DNA from: Loktanella gaetbuli
GTDB taxonomy: Bacteria; Pseudomonadota; Alphaproteobacteria; Rhodobacterales; Rhodobacteraceae
Assembly: GCF_020531945.1 (NCBI RefSeq)
Contig: NZ_JAJATZ010000005.1
Coordinates: 172,645 to 236,644, forward strand
Direction of reading: 5' to 3'
Length of the DNA: 64,000 bases
Under the pieces are notes generated by a model that was not told the origin of the DNA, ran no database searches, and saw only the letters and a program-made list of their open reading frames with translations. Positions within the stretch are counted from its first letter, which is position 1, and each line of letters opens with the position of its first letter. Made by a program: the position numbers and the translations under genes. This document shows positions 50,084-58,254 of the stretch, piece after piece.

Positions 50084-50866
50084 TTACATCGCGGGCAGAA
50101 CGGTGACGTCGCGGATTTCGCCGTCAACACTTTCGATCATGCCGACGCTCGTCGCGACACCCGTCGCCAGATCAACGGTATACAGCGTGTTGCCGTTCAC
50201 CAGGAACGCGGTGTTTTCCAGCTCTGCCGTGGTCTGGACGTCAAATGCATAGGCCTGCGCAGGCGCATCAAGGCCAAGCTTGCCGATGGCCGACAATGTG
50301 CCGTCGTTGGGCGAGGTCTGCTGGATCAGGCCCGCAATCGTCGCGTCGATGTCATACATCGCGGTGGATTCCGGCTGACCGTAGCTGTTGATATAGGCAG
50401 CGGCCACAATATCGGGGGTTTCGCCCATGTGCATGTCGCCTTCGACCCAATCCAGACTGCCGTCGACCGTGACCTCACCGGTGTCGACATTGACACGGTG
50501 GTTCGTTGTATCGGTCATGAAACGCAAACGGTCGGCGGCCGGGTTGAAATCGACGATGACCTGCGAATCTGCGACGGGCAGCGGCGTGTCCATCGTGGAC
50601 ATCTCGGTCGCCTCGCCAGTGGCGGTGTCGATGCTGACGATGGTCATGTCCGGCGTCACGCCGACGACGGTGTTGTTGGACGGACGCAGGTCGATGCCCA
50701 GCAGGCTGTCGACGCCGGTCACCTCCATCGTGCCGGACACAGCCAGTGTTTCAGTGTCGAACATCACCAGCGTCTTGTCACCGACCAGACCCAGGGCCGG
50801 GGCGGCCATCGCGGCGGTTGCAGACAGAGCAATGGCAGAGGTGGAAAGTGCGAGAATACGGAACAT
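50084..50866 (-). CDS. Secreted DUF4394 domain protein
   Basis: 260 residues with a signal peptide (MFRILALSTSAIALSATAAMAA). Repeated beta-strand blocks such as LGLVGDKTLVMFDTETLAVSG, VIVDFNPAADRLRFMTDTTNHRVN and AYINSYGQPESTAMYDIDAT match DUF4394, a beta-propeller-like family of unknown function. It is divergent from an ECF sigma factor gene and its upstream DNA carries the same promoter motif as the sigma gene (50919-50948). AGGAG lies 6 nt before the ATG. It is the likely target of that sigma factor. Confidence 0.85.
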   Translation of the reverse strand: MFRILALSTSAIALSATAAMAAPALGLVGDKTLVMFDTETLAVSGTMEVTGVDSLLGIDLRPSNNTVVGVTPDMTIVSIDTATGEATEMSTMDTPLPVADSQVIVDFNPAADRLRFMTDTTNHRVNVDTGEVTVDGSLDWVEGDMHMGETPDIVAAAYINSYGQPESTAMYDIDATIAGLIQQTSPNDGTLSAIGKLGLDAPAQAYAFDVQTTAELENTAFLVNGNTLYTVDLATGVATSVGMIESVDGEIRDVTVLPAM

Positions 50867-50918
50867 GGAAATCTCCTGTTGATCGTTTCACAGACAGCGT
50901 GCTTGCCGTCCTTGCCCT

Positions 50919-50948
50919 GAAGACACGGCAGATCGCCAAACGGATGCA
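50919..50948 (-). promoter_or_regulatory. Candidate ECF-dependent promoter of the DUF4394 gene
   Basis: On the minus strand TGCATCC (50948-50942), a 16-nt spacer and TGTCTTC (50925-50919). A transcript would begin near 50911, giving a leader of about 45 nt before the DUF4394 ATG. The same motif, with the same spacer, precedes the sigma gene. Confidence 0.65.
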
Positions 50949-51045
50949 AAGAAGCAGGAGAAAATTCATCTTTTTTACAAGATACTGTTTGTATAAAATT
51001 TTATATGGCGTCCTTTCTGATCATTTGTGATTATTCGCCGTTGCC

Positions 51046-51076
51046 TGCATCCAAAGCAAAGTTTCGCGTGTCATCC
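51046..51076 (+). promoter_or_regulatory. Candidate autoregulatory ECF promoter of the sigma factor gene
   Basis: TGCATCC (51046-51052), 16 nt, TGTCATCC (51069-51076). Identical -35 and spacer to the divergent DUF4394 promoter. Transcription would start about 51082-51084, right at the AGGAG of the first ATG. Confidence 0.65.
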
Positions 51077-51093
51077 TCTCGACAGGAGAGACG

Positions 51094-51741
51094 ATGTTGC
51101 AACTGGCCCCGAACACACCGACATTCGGCATGACCACGACATACAGACAGCGCCCGCCAGCGGGCAGGACGCGCGATAGGATGACACACGTGACCGACCG
51201 GACAGCGCAACTGCGCGATGCTCTCAAACAATGCGCGGCCGAAAATGATGACGGCCTCGTGCAGATCCTGAACATAGAGGGGCCGCAACTGCTGGGTGTC
51301 GCCACCCGCATCCTGGGTCGCCGCGATCTGGCCGAGGATGCACTACAGGATGCGATGGTCCAGATCTGGCGCAAGGCGCAGCAGTTTTCCGACACCAGTG
51401 GTTCGGCACGCGGCTGGATCTACGCAATCGTACGCAACCGGTGCCTGAACATCCTGCGTGACGGCAAACGACTTAGCCTGATGACACCAGAGGACCTTGC
51501 CACCGTGCAAGAGGCCCGGCAAAGCATCGACCCCACACAGGATTGGGAAATCCTTGCCAGCGGGTCAAAGTTGCAGAACTGTTTGCGGGGTCTCGATGAC
51601 AAGAACAGAGAGGCCATTCTGCTGGCCTATGTCGGCGGCTACAGCCACGGCGAAATCGCAGCGAAACAGGATGTCCCCCTGGGCACGACGAAATCGTGGA
51701 TTCGCCGTGGCCTGACATCCCTGAAGGAGTGCCTTGCATGA
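51094..51741 (+). CDS. ECF-family RNA polymerase sigma factor
   Basis: 215 residues from ATG 51094, which has a strong AGGAG at 51084-51088. Region 2 is LVQILNIEGPQLLGVATRIL, DLAEDALQDAMVQIWRKAQQF and RGWIYAIVRNRCLNILRD; region 4 is LRGLDDKNREAILLAYVGGYSHGEIAA and PLGTTKSWIRRGLTSLKECLA. The first about 30 residues are not typical of ECF factors. Alternative starts at 51181 or GTG 51190 would remove them, but these have poorer ribosome sites. The stop overlaps the anti-sigma start (ATGA). Confidence 0.9.
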   Translation: MLQLAPNTPTFGMTTTYRQRPPAGRTRDRMTHVTDRTAQLRDALKQCAAENDDGLVQILNIEGPQLLGVATRILGRRDLAEDALQDAMVQIWRKAQQFSDTSGSARGWIYAIVRNRCLNILRDGKRLSLMTPEDLATVQEARQSIDPTQDWEILASGSKLQNCLRGLDDKNREAILLAYVGGYSHGEIAAKQDVPLGTTKSWIRRGLTSLKECLA

Positions 51742-52445
51742 CCACTTTGTCCGATGACCTTACACTTCTGGCCGACGATTATGTTCTGGGCCTGCTCAGC
51801 GAAACCGAGGCAACGCTGATCGAGGAAATCATCCAGCGCGATCCGGAACTGGCCGCCCGCGTGGGACGGCTGCGTGACCAGCTGCTGCCGCTGGACCTGT
51901 CTGCCGTGCCGCAACCGGTATCGCCGGACCTGATCGACGCGGTGCGCGCACAGCTTGCGGCGGCGACGCCTGCCCCCGCCCCCCTGTCGTCGCAGCACCC
52001 CGCCAACGATCCACATCCGCCCCGCAGATTCTGGCCTGCCGTCGCCGCGGCCAGCATCGTGGGGCTGGGGCTGGGGTTCGGCGCAGGCTGGCAGACACCG
52101 GGACCGGACCCGGTAGTGGTTGCCGTATTGCTGGACGATGCAGGCAATCCGCAGGCGGTGATCGAGGATTACGGCAACGACACGGCTCAGGTCCGCTTTG
52201 TGGCCGATATCACCGTACCCGACGGTCAGAGTCTTCAGGCCTGGACGTTGCCGTCACCCGAAATCGGCGCAACATCACTGGGGGTTCTGGACGGCGCGCG
52301 CCCGGCGTTTCTGGATTTCGACGACCTGCCCAACCCCAGTGGTCAGCAGTTGTACGAGGTCACGCTGGAACCACTGGGCGGATCACCGACCGGTCGCCCC
52401 ACCGGGCCGATCATCGGCAAGGGCTTTGCGGCGCTGCAAGGCTGA
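51738..52445 (+). CDS. Anti-sigma factor, RskA type
   Basis: 235 residues from ATG 51738, overlapping the sigma gene. The N-terminal about 75 residues hold the anti-sigma domain (LADDYVLGLLSETEATLIEEI, DPELAARVGRLRDQL). One membrane helix is near 100-120 (FWPAVAAASIVGLGLGFGAGW), and the C-terminal RskA domain contains LQAWTLPSPEIGATSLGVL and YEVTLEPLGGSPTGRPTGPI. It should hold the sigma factor at the inner membrane until a signal leads to its proteolysis. No HCC zinc motif is present. Confidence 0.88.
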   Translation: MTTLSDDLTLLADDYVLGLLSETEATLIEEIIQRDPELAARVGRLRDQLLPLDLSAVPQPVSPDLIDAVRAQLAAATPAPAPLSSQHPANDPHPPRRFWPAVAAASIVGLGLGFGAGWQTPGPDPVVVAVLLDDAGNPQAVIEDYGNDTAQVRFVADITVPDGQSLQAWTLPSPEIGATSLGVLDGARPAFLDFDDLPNPSGQQLYEVTLEPLGGSPTGRPTGPIIGKGFAALQG

Positions 52446-52460
52446 CATCACACCAGACGG

Positions 52461-52499
52461 AAAAAGGGGGCGCAACCCGACCGGATGCGCCCCCTTTTT
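52461..52499. terminator. Bidirectional terminator between anti-sigma gene and transaldolase
   Basis: Perfect 14-bp stem (52461-52474 with 52486-52499) whose arms begin with five A and end with five T, so it can stop both convergent transcripts. Confidence 0.92.
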
Positions 52500-52517
52500 A
52501 TCGTCGCGCAGCTGCGC

Positions 52518-53459
52518 CTACATGCGGTCTGCGATCACCTTGATCAGCTTTTGGTGGTCGGCATCGAAATTGCGGATGCCTTCTGCCAGTTTCTCGGTGG
52601 CCATCGCGTCGGCATTCATCTGCCAGCGGAACGTCGCCTCGTCCATCGCGATGGGGGCCACGCCGCTGGCGTTTCCAGGCGACAGCACGCGCGGCAGATC
52701 GGCAGGGTCATTCGCCATCTCGTCCAGCAGGGCTGGCGCGATCGTCAGGTTGTCACAACCCGCCAGCGCCTTGATCTGATCGGTGTTGCGGAACGACGCG
52801 CCCATCACCACCGTGTCGATGCCGTTGGATTTGTAGTAGTCATAGATGCCGCGCACGGATTTCACGCCTGGATCTTCGTCCGGGGCATAGCTGTCGCGGC
52901 CTTCGGCCTTTTTGTACCAATCGGTGATGCGCCCGACAAAGGGCGAAATCAGAAAGGCCTTGGCATCCGCACAGGCCACGGCTTGCGCCATGGAAAACAG
53001 CAGCGTCAGGTTGCAGTCGATCCCTTCGGATTGCAGGATCTCGGCGGCCCGGATGCCTTCCCAGGTCGAGGCCAGCTTGATCAGCACCTTGTCCTTTGAC
53101 ACGCCCCGCCGGTCGTATTCGGCGATGATGTCGCGCGCACGGGCGACGGATTTGTCCGTGTCGAACGACAGGCAGGCGTCCACTTCGGTCGAAACGCGGC
53201 CCGGCACCAATGCGGCCAGTTCCGCACCCATCGCCACGGTCAGCACCTCGACCGCCTGTTCTGCTGTCAGGCCAGCCTTGCGGGCCGCGTCAAGTTCACG
53301 CGCCACCAGATCCTCTGATGCGGGATCGGTCAGCGCCTTGAGCACCAGTGACGGGTTGGTCGTGCAGTCGACGGGTTCGTATTTCTTGACCGCTGCGACC
53401 TCGCCGGTGTCGGCAACGACGGTCGTCATCTCGCGGAGCTGGTCCAACACGTTCGTCAT
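52518..53459 (-). CDS. tal: Transaldolase (E. coli TalB type)
   Basis: 313 residues from ATG 53459, with AGGA 8 nt upstream. DCTTNPSL near residue 31 and the Schiff-base Lys128 in VLIKLASTWEGIRAAE are characteristic, as are CNLTLLFSMAQAVACADAKA and ISPFVGRITDWYKK. It interconverts sedoheptulose-7-phosphate/glyceraldehyde-3-phosphate with erythrose-4-phosphate/fructose-6-phosphate in the pentose phosphate pathway. Monocistronic, as the yhaN gene ends 91 nt upstream. Confidence 0.96.
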   Translation of the reverse strand: MTNVLDQLREMTTVVADTGEVAAVKKYEPVDCTTNPSLVLKALTDPASEDLVARELDAARKAGLTAEQAVEVLTVAMGAELAALVPGRVSTEVDACLSFDTDKSVARARDIIAEYDRRGVSKDKVLIKLASTWEGIRAAEILQSEGIDCNLTLLFSMAQAVACADAKAFLISPFVGRITDWYKKAEGRDSYAPDEDPGVKSVRGIYDYYKSNGIDTVVMGASFRNTDQIKALAGCDNLTIAPALLDEMANDPADLPRVLSPGNASGVAPIAMDEATFRWQMNADAMATEKLAEGIRNFDADHQKLIKVIADRM

Positions 53460-53550
53460 GATTTGCATCCTTTATCCAATGGATCATTGTTGTGCGCAGT
53501 ATTCCCCGAACCGCGGCGGCATGCCACCCGATAGTCGGGCACCTGAGCCG

Positions 53551-56500
53551 TCAGGGCTGAATATTGTGGACCATCGGCGGTGTGTCGCAGACCGCCCGCG
53601 CGATGTCGACCACATGCGCATGATGCGTCAGATAGATCGCCTGCCCCGACCGGCCTATCTGTTCCATCATCCGGCAGGCGGCACTGGTGCGCGTTTCGTC
53701 AAATGTTTCAAAGATATCATCACAAAAGAACGGCAACCGTGTGCCCTGCGCGACCATCTGCGCATGCGCCGCCGCCCGCAGCGCAAGATAGAGCTGGAAC
53801 CGCGTGCCCTTGGACATGTCCGCCACACCCTTGGCCACACCGTTGGAATCGATCGCCATCAAGGTTTCCGCAGCACCGTCCGATTGCGTGACAAGACCTC
53901 TGTAGGCCCCGCCGGTCAGCGTGGCAAAACATTGTTCCGTCGCCGTCATCATCGCCCCGCGATGACTGTCGCGATAGCGACGGATCGCCTGATCGGCCAG
54001 CCTGTGCCCCAGCGTCAATTCCAGATGGTCGATGATCGCGGATTCCAGTTCCAGTTCCAGCGTGGCGCGCTGTTCCGACAGTTGCGCGATATCGGCATCC
54101 CCCGTCACCTGGGCCAAGGCCGCCGCGGCAGCGACACGCGCCTCGACCGCGGCCGTCAGCGCGCGTTCGGCCTCCGCCAGGGCCGATTGCGCCCGGTCTG
54201 TCCGGGTGTCCAGCCCGGCGCGGGTCACATCTGCCAGAACCGCGCGGGCCTGTTCAATGTTGCGCACGCCTAGTTCGGTCAGCAGCGCGGTCTGGCTCTC
54301 GGTCAGTTGCCCACGGTCGCTGATGACGCGGACCGCATCACGGGTCGCCTGCCGCAGGCCGTCCAGCGTGGTCACGGCCAGCCTGTCGGGGAAAATGGCC
54401 GCCATCGCCAGCAATCGCGCCGCAAGGTCTGCCTGCGCCTCTTGTTGTCGGGCCAGTTGCGTGCGGGCCTGCGCCTGCTGCGCCGTCAAGGACGCCAGTC
54501 GTTCAGCCGCCCTGGCTTGTGCCTGCGACGCCTCGCGCAGGCGCATGTAGGTCTCTGTTGTGGTCGCGCCTTTGGGCACATCATGGTCACTTGCCAATGC
54601 GGACACGGCCTGCGCGAATTGCGCCTGATCGGCCAGCATCGTCGCAACCCGGCTTTCGGCCGCACGACGGCGGTCGTCCTCGTGGCGCAGGGTGCGCAGT
54701 GGCGTCAGCGATGGTTCCAGCCGGTCGGGATCAACCGTATCGCCCAGCAGGTCCGCCACACGGGCGCGCCACGCGCGCTGTGCAGCGTCCCGGTTCGCGA
54801 CAGCCGCATCGGCCTGTTGCCGCCGTTGATCCAGATCGGTTTGCAACGTATCCAGCCGGGCCCTCGCCAGGTCCACGGCACTGCGTGTTGCCTGTTCGGC
54901 CTTGACCAGCGGCTGCGCGGCATCCAGCGCGGCCGCCAGATCGATCACGCCGCGATCCAGAACGGGCCGCAGCGCATCCAAGAGCGCATCCGCCCGGTCC
55001 AAGGTCGCCTGATGCTGCTGTGCCGTGCGACGCGCGGCATCCCGTGCCGCCACGGCAGCACCGTGGCGTGTCACCCAGTCACGCCAATCCGCAGGCGCCA
55101 GACCCGCTGGCAGCCCGACCGATTGCGCCGCTGTGTCAATCTGATCCTGAACGCCCGCGATCTGGTCGGACAGCCGCTTTGCCTCTGCCGTGGCGGTCTG
55201 CCCACGGGCGCGATCCTCGGCGGCTGATTGCTGGATCTGCCGCAACTGCCCCAGATCGACGGCACGCGCTGCCCGCGCGCCCAGCGCCGTGTCCACCTGC
55301 ATCATGGCTGCGGCAAAGGCATCCGCCGTTGCATCGTCGAACGCGGCCCGGTGCGCGGCCCAGCGCTGGTCACGCGCGGCCAACAGATCCCGAAGGGCAA
55401 CGTCGCTGACCAATGCGGCATCATCCAGCAGGACGGCCGCCCGCGCGTCACCGGCGGTTGCATCGGCCTGATGTTGCGCCGCCAACCGTTCGGCCTGCGC
55501 CAGTTCCTGCGTCAATCGTGCAGCCCGATCCACCAGATCCTGTGCCTGCCCTGCCGTCGTCGGACAGGCGGGCAGATCATCCACCTGCACGCCCAGTGCA
55601 TCGCAGGCGATCTGGGCCTCTTGCTGCGCGCGGGACACGGCGGCGATCGCGGTGGCATGCGCCGGCGCCAGCCGGGCCGCGTCGTGCTGGTCAAGGATTG
55701 CCGTAATGCCGGTGCCGGCGGAGGATTTTGCACAGATCGCGTCACAGGCCGCCTGCGCATCGTCCCGCGCCTGCGTCAGCGCACCCAGCTCGCGCAGCTG
55801 ATCCTCGGCCACACGCATCGCCTCGCGTTGGGTCAACCGCGCGGCGTCCAGCGCATCAATCGCCTCTGGGGACAGCACCAGCGCGAGCGGATCAAGACCA
55901 TCACCAAGCGGCGCGACGGCGACGGCCATCGCCCGCGCTGCATCATCAGCCGTGGCCCGCCTGCGATCCACATCCATGCGCGCTGTCACATCCCGTGCCT
56001 GCAAATCGGCAAGGGCATCCAGCGCATCCGGCAGGCTGACGTCTGCGAGGTCATCCGGCAAGGCATCCCGTTGTGCGGCAAGGTCCGACAGTTCATCCAT
56101 CAGACGCTGCATATCCGCGCGTATCCGCTGATCCTGCGCGACCATATCGACGATGCTGTCCGGGTCATAATCCAACGCGGCCGGGTAGTCCGCGAAATCC
56201 GCTACCGCCGCTGTCAGGGCATCCACCTGCGCCAACAGTGGCAAGGCCCGCCGCCAGGTCGCCAGCAGGGCCAGTTCGTCGTGATGCGCATCGCGGGTCT
56301 CGCGCATCGCAACCTCGGAATCCTGCGCATCCGACAGCGCCTTTTTCAGACTACGCCAAGCGGAGGCACTGGTGTCACGGTCGCGGATCAGGCGGTCGAT
56401 GTCAGTCAGCGCCCGTTTGAGTTCGCTTACACGCGTCTTGCGCCTGGTCTTGTGATAGAGGTCGTCCGCACTGGCCTGAACCCGGTCCAGCACGGTGGTC

Positions 56501-56976
56501 AGGTCGGCCACGCCGGCCGCGGCGGAAAACAGCAGCCGCCCGATATCCCCCTTGGCCTGCGCAATTTCTTCACCGCCCTTTTCGATGGTTTCGTCATCCA
56601 GACACAGCAGGCTGCGGTAATCCGCCAGCGACAGCCCGGCCAGATGCTGCGCCATGGCGCTTTCCGGCAGGGGCTGGCCTGCGGCATCCAGCAGGTTGGC
56701 GGTCTTGGTCGGCAATCGGGTCAATCGGGTCAGCTGACCGTCCACATCCAGCAGCGCACCGACGCGCAGATTTTTACGCTGGTGCTTGAACCCATAGCCA
56801 TCACGAGCCGGAAAACCGTAGAACAGGCGCAGCACCGCTTCCATCGTGGTGGTCTTGCCGGCCTCGTTGGGGCCATAGATGATGTGGAAATCGGGACGAC
56901 CCGCTGCATCTGCGAAATCATAGGTCTGGTCGGTGAAATGCCCGAACCGTTCCAGTGTCAGACTGCGCAGGCGCAT
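53551..56976 (-). CDS. yhaN: YhaN-type SMC-like ATPase
   Basis: 1141 residues. N-terminal Walker A IYGPNEAGKTTTMEA (34-48), a long coiled-coil centre of alanine, arginine and glutamine-rich heptads (about 160-920), and a C-terminal ABC half with LTGGAYRGLVTQ, KGTRFQLYLALRAAAHA as signature and LPFFCDDIFETFDETRTSAA as Walker B. It resembles SbcC/Rad50. YhaN works with the YhaO nuclease; the pair is thought to process DNA ends. It overlaps the yhaO stop by TGATG, so they are co-translated. Confidence 0.9.
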   Translation of the reverse strand: MRLRSLTLERFGHFTDQTYDFADAAGRPDFHIIYGPNEAGKTTTMEAVLRLFYGFPARDGYGFKHQRKNLRVGALLDVDGQLTRLTRLPTKTANLLDAAGQPLPESAMAQHLAGLSLADYRSLLCLDDETIEKGGEEIAQAKGDIGRLLFSAAAGVADLTTVLDRVQASADDLYHKTRRKTRVSELKRALTDIDRLIRDRDTSASAWRSLKKALSDAQDSEVAMRETRDAHHDELALLATWRRALPLLAQVDALTAAVADFADYPAALDYDPDSIVDMVAQDQRIRADMQRLMDELSDLAAQRDALPDDLADVSLPDALDALADLQARDVTARMDVDRRRATADDAARAMAVAVAPLGDGLDPLALVLSPEAIDALDAARLTQREAMRVAEDQLRELGALTQARDDAQAACDAICAKSSAGTGITAILDQHDAARLAPAHATAIAAVSRAQQEAQIACDALGVQVDDLPACPTTAGQAQDLVDRAARLTQELAQAERLAAQHQADATAGDARAAVLLDDAALVSDVALRDLLAARDQRWAAHRAAFDDATADAFAAAMMQVDTALGARAARAVDLGQLRQIQQSAAEDRARGQTATAEAKRLSDQIAGVQDQIDTAAQSVGLPAGLAPADWRDWVTRHGAAVAARDAARRTAQQHQATLDRADALLDALRPVLDRGVIDLAAALDAAQPLVKAEQATRSAVDLARARLDTLQTDLDQRRQQADAAVANRDAAQRAWRARVADLLGDTVDPDRLEPSLTPLRTLRHEDDRRRAAESRVATMLADQAQFAQAVSALASDHDVPKGATTTETYMRLREASQAQARAAERLASLTAQQAQARTQLARQQEAQADLAARLLAMAAIFPDRLAVTTLDGLRQATRDAVRVISDRGQLTESQTALLTELGVRNIEQARAVLADVTRAGLDTRTDRAQSALAEAERALTAAVEARVAAAAALAQVTGDADIAQLSEQRATLELELESAIIDHLELTLGHRLADQAIRRYRDSHRGAMMTATEQCFATLTGGAYRGLVTQSDGAAETLMAIDSNGVAKGVADMSKGTRFQLYLALRAAAHAQMVAQGTRLPFFCDDIFETFDETRTSAACRMMEQIGRSGQAIYLTHHAHVVDIARAVCDTPPMVHNIQP

Positions 56977-58211
56977 CAGTCGACCGCCCCCTTCATCATG
57001 GCCGTGACCCGGCGGGCACCACGCTCTGACAATCGGGCTGTCAAGTCGGGGATCGCCGTCTCGTCGGGCATCAAATGCGCGCGCAGGGATGCGGGCAGAT
57101 CCCCCAGCGTGTCAGCGACCAAGGCACGCGCGGCGGCAGCAAAGGCCGGGTCACCCGTCAGATCGGCCATGGTCTGCGTCAGCTCTGCGGTTGCGCTGGT
57201 CTGATCCGCCTCGGACGACGGTGCCTGCACATCCAGCACAAGCCGGTCCAGCCAGAGCACACCGGTATCAAGCAGCATCTGGGTCAGCTGTTCAGTCCAC
57301 AGATCCGCATCCCGGAGGATCTGCCAGTACCGGGCCGGCGTCCCGGTCAGTGTCAGGCGCGTGACACCCGTGTCACTGTGCAACCCCCGCGCAATGTCCT
57401 GGACATGGTTTCTGAGCATCGTGCGCAGACCGTCGTCATCGTCTGCGTCGGTAATGTCGATCGTGCTGCGGATAAATTCCACCACCGAGGTGGTGACCGT
57501 CTCGACCGTGATTCGTCCCTGATCAATGGTCAGCAGGCTGGCGGTCTTTGGCCCTGCCTCGCCGATGTCGCGGCCCTGTGGCATGCCGGGCATGACGACC
57601 CAGGGGTCAGTGGCATGCACCTGTCGTCCGTGCACATGGCCCAACGCCCAATAATCGAACCCTGCCCCGGTCAGGTCCGACAGCGCGCAGGGGGCATAGG
57701 GATCATGCCCCGCAGCCCCTGCCAGCGAGGTGTGCAGCATCGCGATGTTCACGGCCCCCCCGACAGGTGCCGAAAAGCGCGGCAGCAGGCTGTCGGTTGC
57801 CGTGCGCCCGGCAAAGCTGACGCCGTGGATCCACAGATCGTCAGCCAGTGCGACCTTGCCGCCACGGGCATCGAACACATGGACATTGCCGGGCAGGTCG
57901 ATCTGACCCGTGACGGGATTGTCCGCGTCATGGTTACCCTTGATATAGAAAACACGGATGCCGGCATCTGACAGACGATCCAGCTGGCTCGTCAGAAACG
58001 CCCCAGTCCGCGCGCTGCGTGCCTGTCCATCGAACAGGTCGCCCGCGATCAGAACGGCGCTGACGCGCTGGTCCAGCGCCACGTCCACGATCCGGGCAAA
58101 GGCCGTCCGCGTCGCCGCAATCACCCGGTCGCGCAGGTCCGCATCGCGCAACGCCAACGATTTCAACGGGCTGTCGAGATGGACATCGGCGGTATGCAGG
58201 ATCTTGATCAA
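56976..58211 (-). CDS. yhaO: YhaO-type metallophosphoesterase nuclease (SbcD-like)
   Basis: 411 residues starting with TTG 58211, supported by GGAGG six nt upstream. The calcineurin-like nuclease motifs are ILHTADVHLDSPL (D-x-H), VLIAGDLFDG (GD), IKGNHDADN (GNHD), FAGRT, and WALGHVHGRQV (GHxH). This is the Mre11/SbcD fold. With YhaN it forms a nuclease-ATPase complex. It is the first of the two genes, 43 nt after the puuD stop, so it may be co-transcribed with the urate genes. Confidence 0.92.
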   Translation of the reverse strand: MIKILHTADVHLDSPLKSLALRDADLRDRVIAATRTAFARIVDVALDQRVSAVLIAGDLFDGQARSARTGAFLTSQLDRLSDAGIRVFYIKGNHDADNPVTGQIDLPGNVHVFDARGGKVALADDLWIHGVSFAGRTATDSLLPRFSAPVGGAVNIAMLHTSLAGAAGHDPYAPCALSDLTGAGFDYWALGHVHGRQVHATDPWVVMPGMPQGRDIGEAGPKTASLLTIDQGRITVETVTTSVVEFIRSTIDITDADDDDGLRTMLRNHVQDIARGLHSDTGVTRLTLTGTPARYWQILRDADLWTEQLTQMLLDTGVLWLDRLVLDVQAPSSEADQTSATAELTQTMADLTGDPAFAAAARALVADTLGDLPASLRAHLMPDETAIPDLTARLSERGARRVTAMMKGAVD

Positions 58212-58254
58212 CGGTGACCTCCGGGCCGTAGCATGTCAGGCGGTCTGGTGGAAC

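Noticed and set aside
53462..53480. TGCATCC near the transaldolase start as a further ECF -35
   Set aside because: It points away from the transaldolase gene and no TGTCWTC follows after 16 nt.
55228..57204. 658-codon plus-strand frame opposite yhaN
   Set aside because: Antisense to a coiled-coil ATPase gene with complete Walker motifs; no domain recognised.
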